Positions 5,052 to 5,086 of a stretch of 5,086 nt of DNA are shown in pieces. The notes below the pieces were generated by a model. It saw only the letters and a program-made list of their open reading frames with translations, ran no database searches and was not told the DNA's origin. The position numbers were made by a program, and so were the translations under genes. Position 1 is the first letter of the stretch. Each line of letters starts with the position of its first letter. The DNA comes from an uncultured Selenomonadaceae bacterium (GTDB lineage: Bacteria > Bacillota > Negativicutes > Selenomonadales > Selenomonadaceae), in assembly GCA_905236785.1 (NCBI GenBank), contig CAJOQC010000088.1, positions 1 to 5,086 of the forward strand, written 5' to 3'.

Positions 5052-5086
5052 TTACGCAAACAAACCTACGGCGTAACCGACGATAC
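5052..5086 (-). CDS. Possible 3' tip of a minus-strand gene, perhaps a membrane protein
   Basis: One minus-strand frame reads IVGYAVGLFA followed by TAA at 5054-5052. The hydrophobic, glycine-rich residues would suit the last helix of a membrane protein. The terminator at 4943-4974 lies about 78 bp downstream in the right orientation. Only ten codons are visible and the other minus frames also stop within this stretch, so the frame and the family cannot be settled. The interval 4975-5051 holds only a weak imperfect inverted repeat (AACACTTGTTAT / ATAACTTGTGTT). Confidence 0.3.
   Translation of the reverse strand, partial: IVGYAVGLFA

Noticed and set aside
5069..5080. CGGCGTAACCGA, the inverse of TCGGTTACGCCG at 3464-3475
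   Set aside because: A 12-bp match at the window edge. It may be part of the dispersed repeat or coincidence within a coding end, and the truncated context prevents a decision.

Overview
The window looks like an accessory stretch from a low-to-moderate GC Firmicute. The clear Shine-Dalgarno sequences (GGAGG, AAAGGAGG), the PNPase N-terminus, the AgrC/AgrA-type two-component pair and a DUF6033-like protein point that way, and a Negativicutes (Selenomonas-like) host is my best guess. That guess comes from recognising families by eye, not from a search.

Layout. Positions 1-224 (minus) are the start of pnp (polynucleotide phosphorylase). Positions 269-436 are a 168-bp non-coding palindromic element with perfect 19-bp terminal inverted repeats, a MITE-like insertion. 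Positions 444-605 form a long leader with paired direct repeats, a promoter and a strong hairpin. It leads into a LytTR response regulator (606-1346) that overlaps an AgrC-like seven-helix sensor kinase (1339-2805). Convergent to the kinase, and overlapping its 3' end by 18 bp, lies a membrane-anchored thioredoxin-fold protein without the CXXC motif (2788-3387, minus). Its 5' leader carries a hairpin-rich intergenic repeat (3464-3560). A divergent promoter region (3574-3693) then drives a 369-residue DUF6033-like protein of unknown function (3747-4856, plus). Two hairpin terminators follow (4882-4917 and 4943-4974). The last ~30 bases may be the 3' tip of a minus-strand membrane protein gene.

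How the genes may work together. The most notable observation is that the promoter in front of the response regulator and the promoter in front of the DUF6033-like gene share one architecture: GTTCACGCC, then GTTCGC.CC exactly 21 bp later, then a -35-like hexamer at the same distance (16 bp from the second GTT), then ACGATA at the -10. The repeats fit the published LytTR-type binding consensus and spacing. I infer that the regulator controls its own operon and the DUF6033-like gene, which would make this one regulon: kinase, regulator, effector of unknown function, with the redox-dead thioredoxin-like lipid-bilayer-anchored protein encoded between them. No AgrB/AgrD-like peptide genes are visible in the window, so the signal sensed is unknown.
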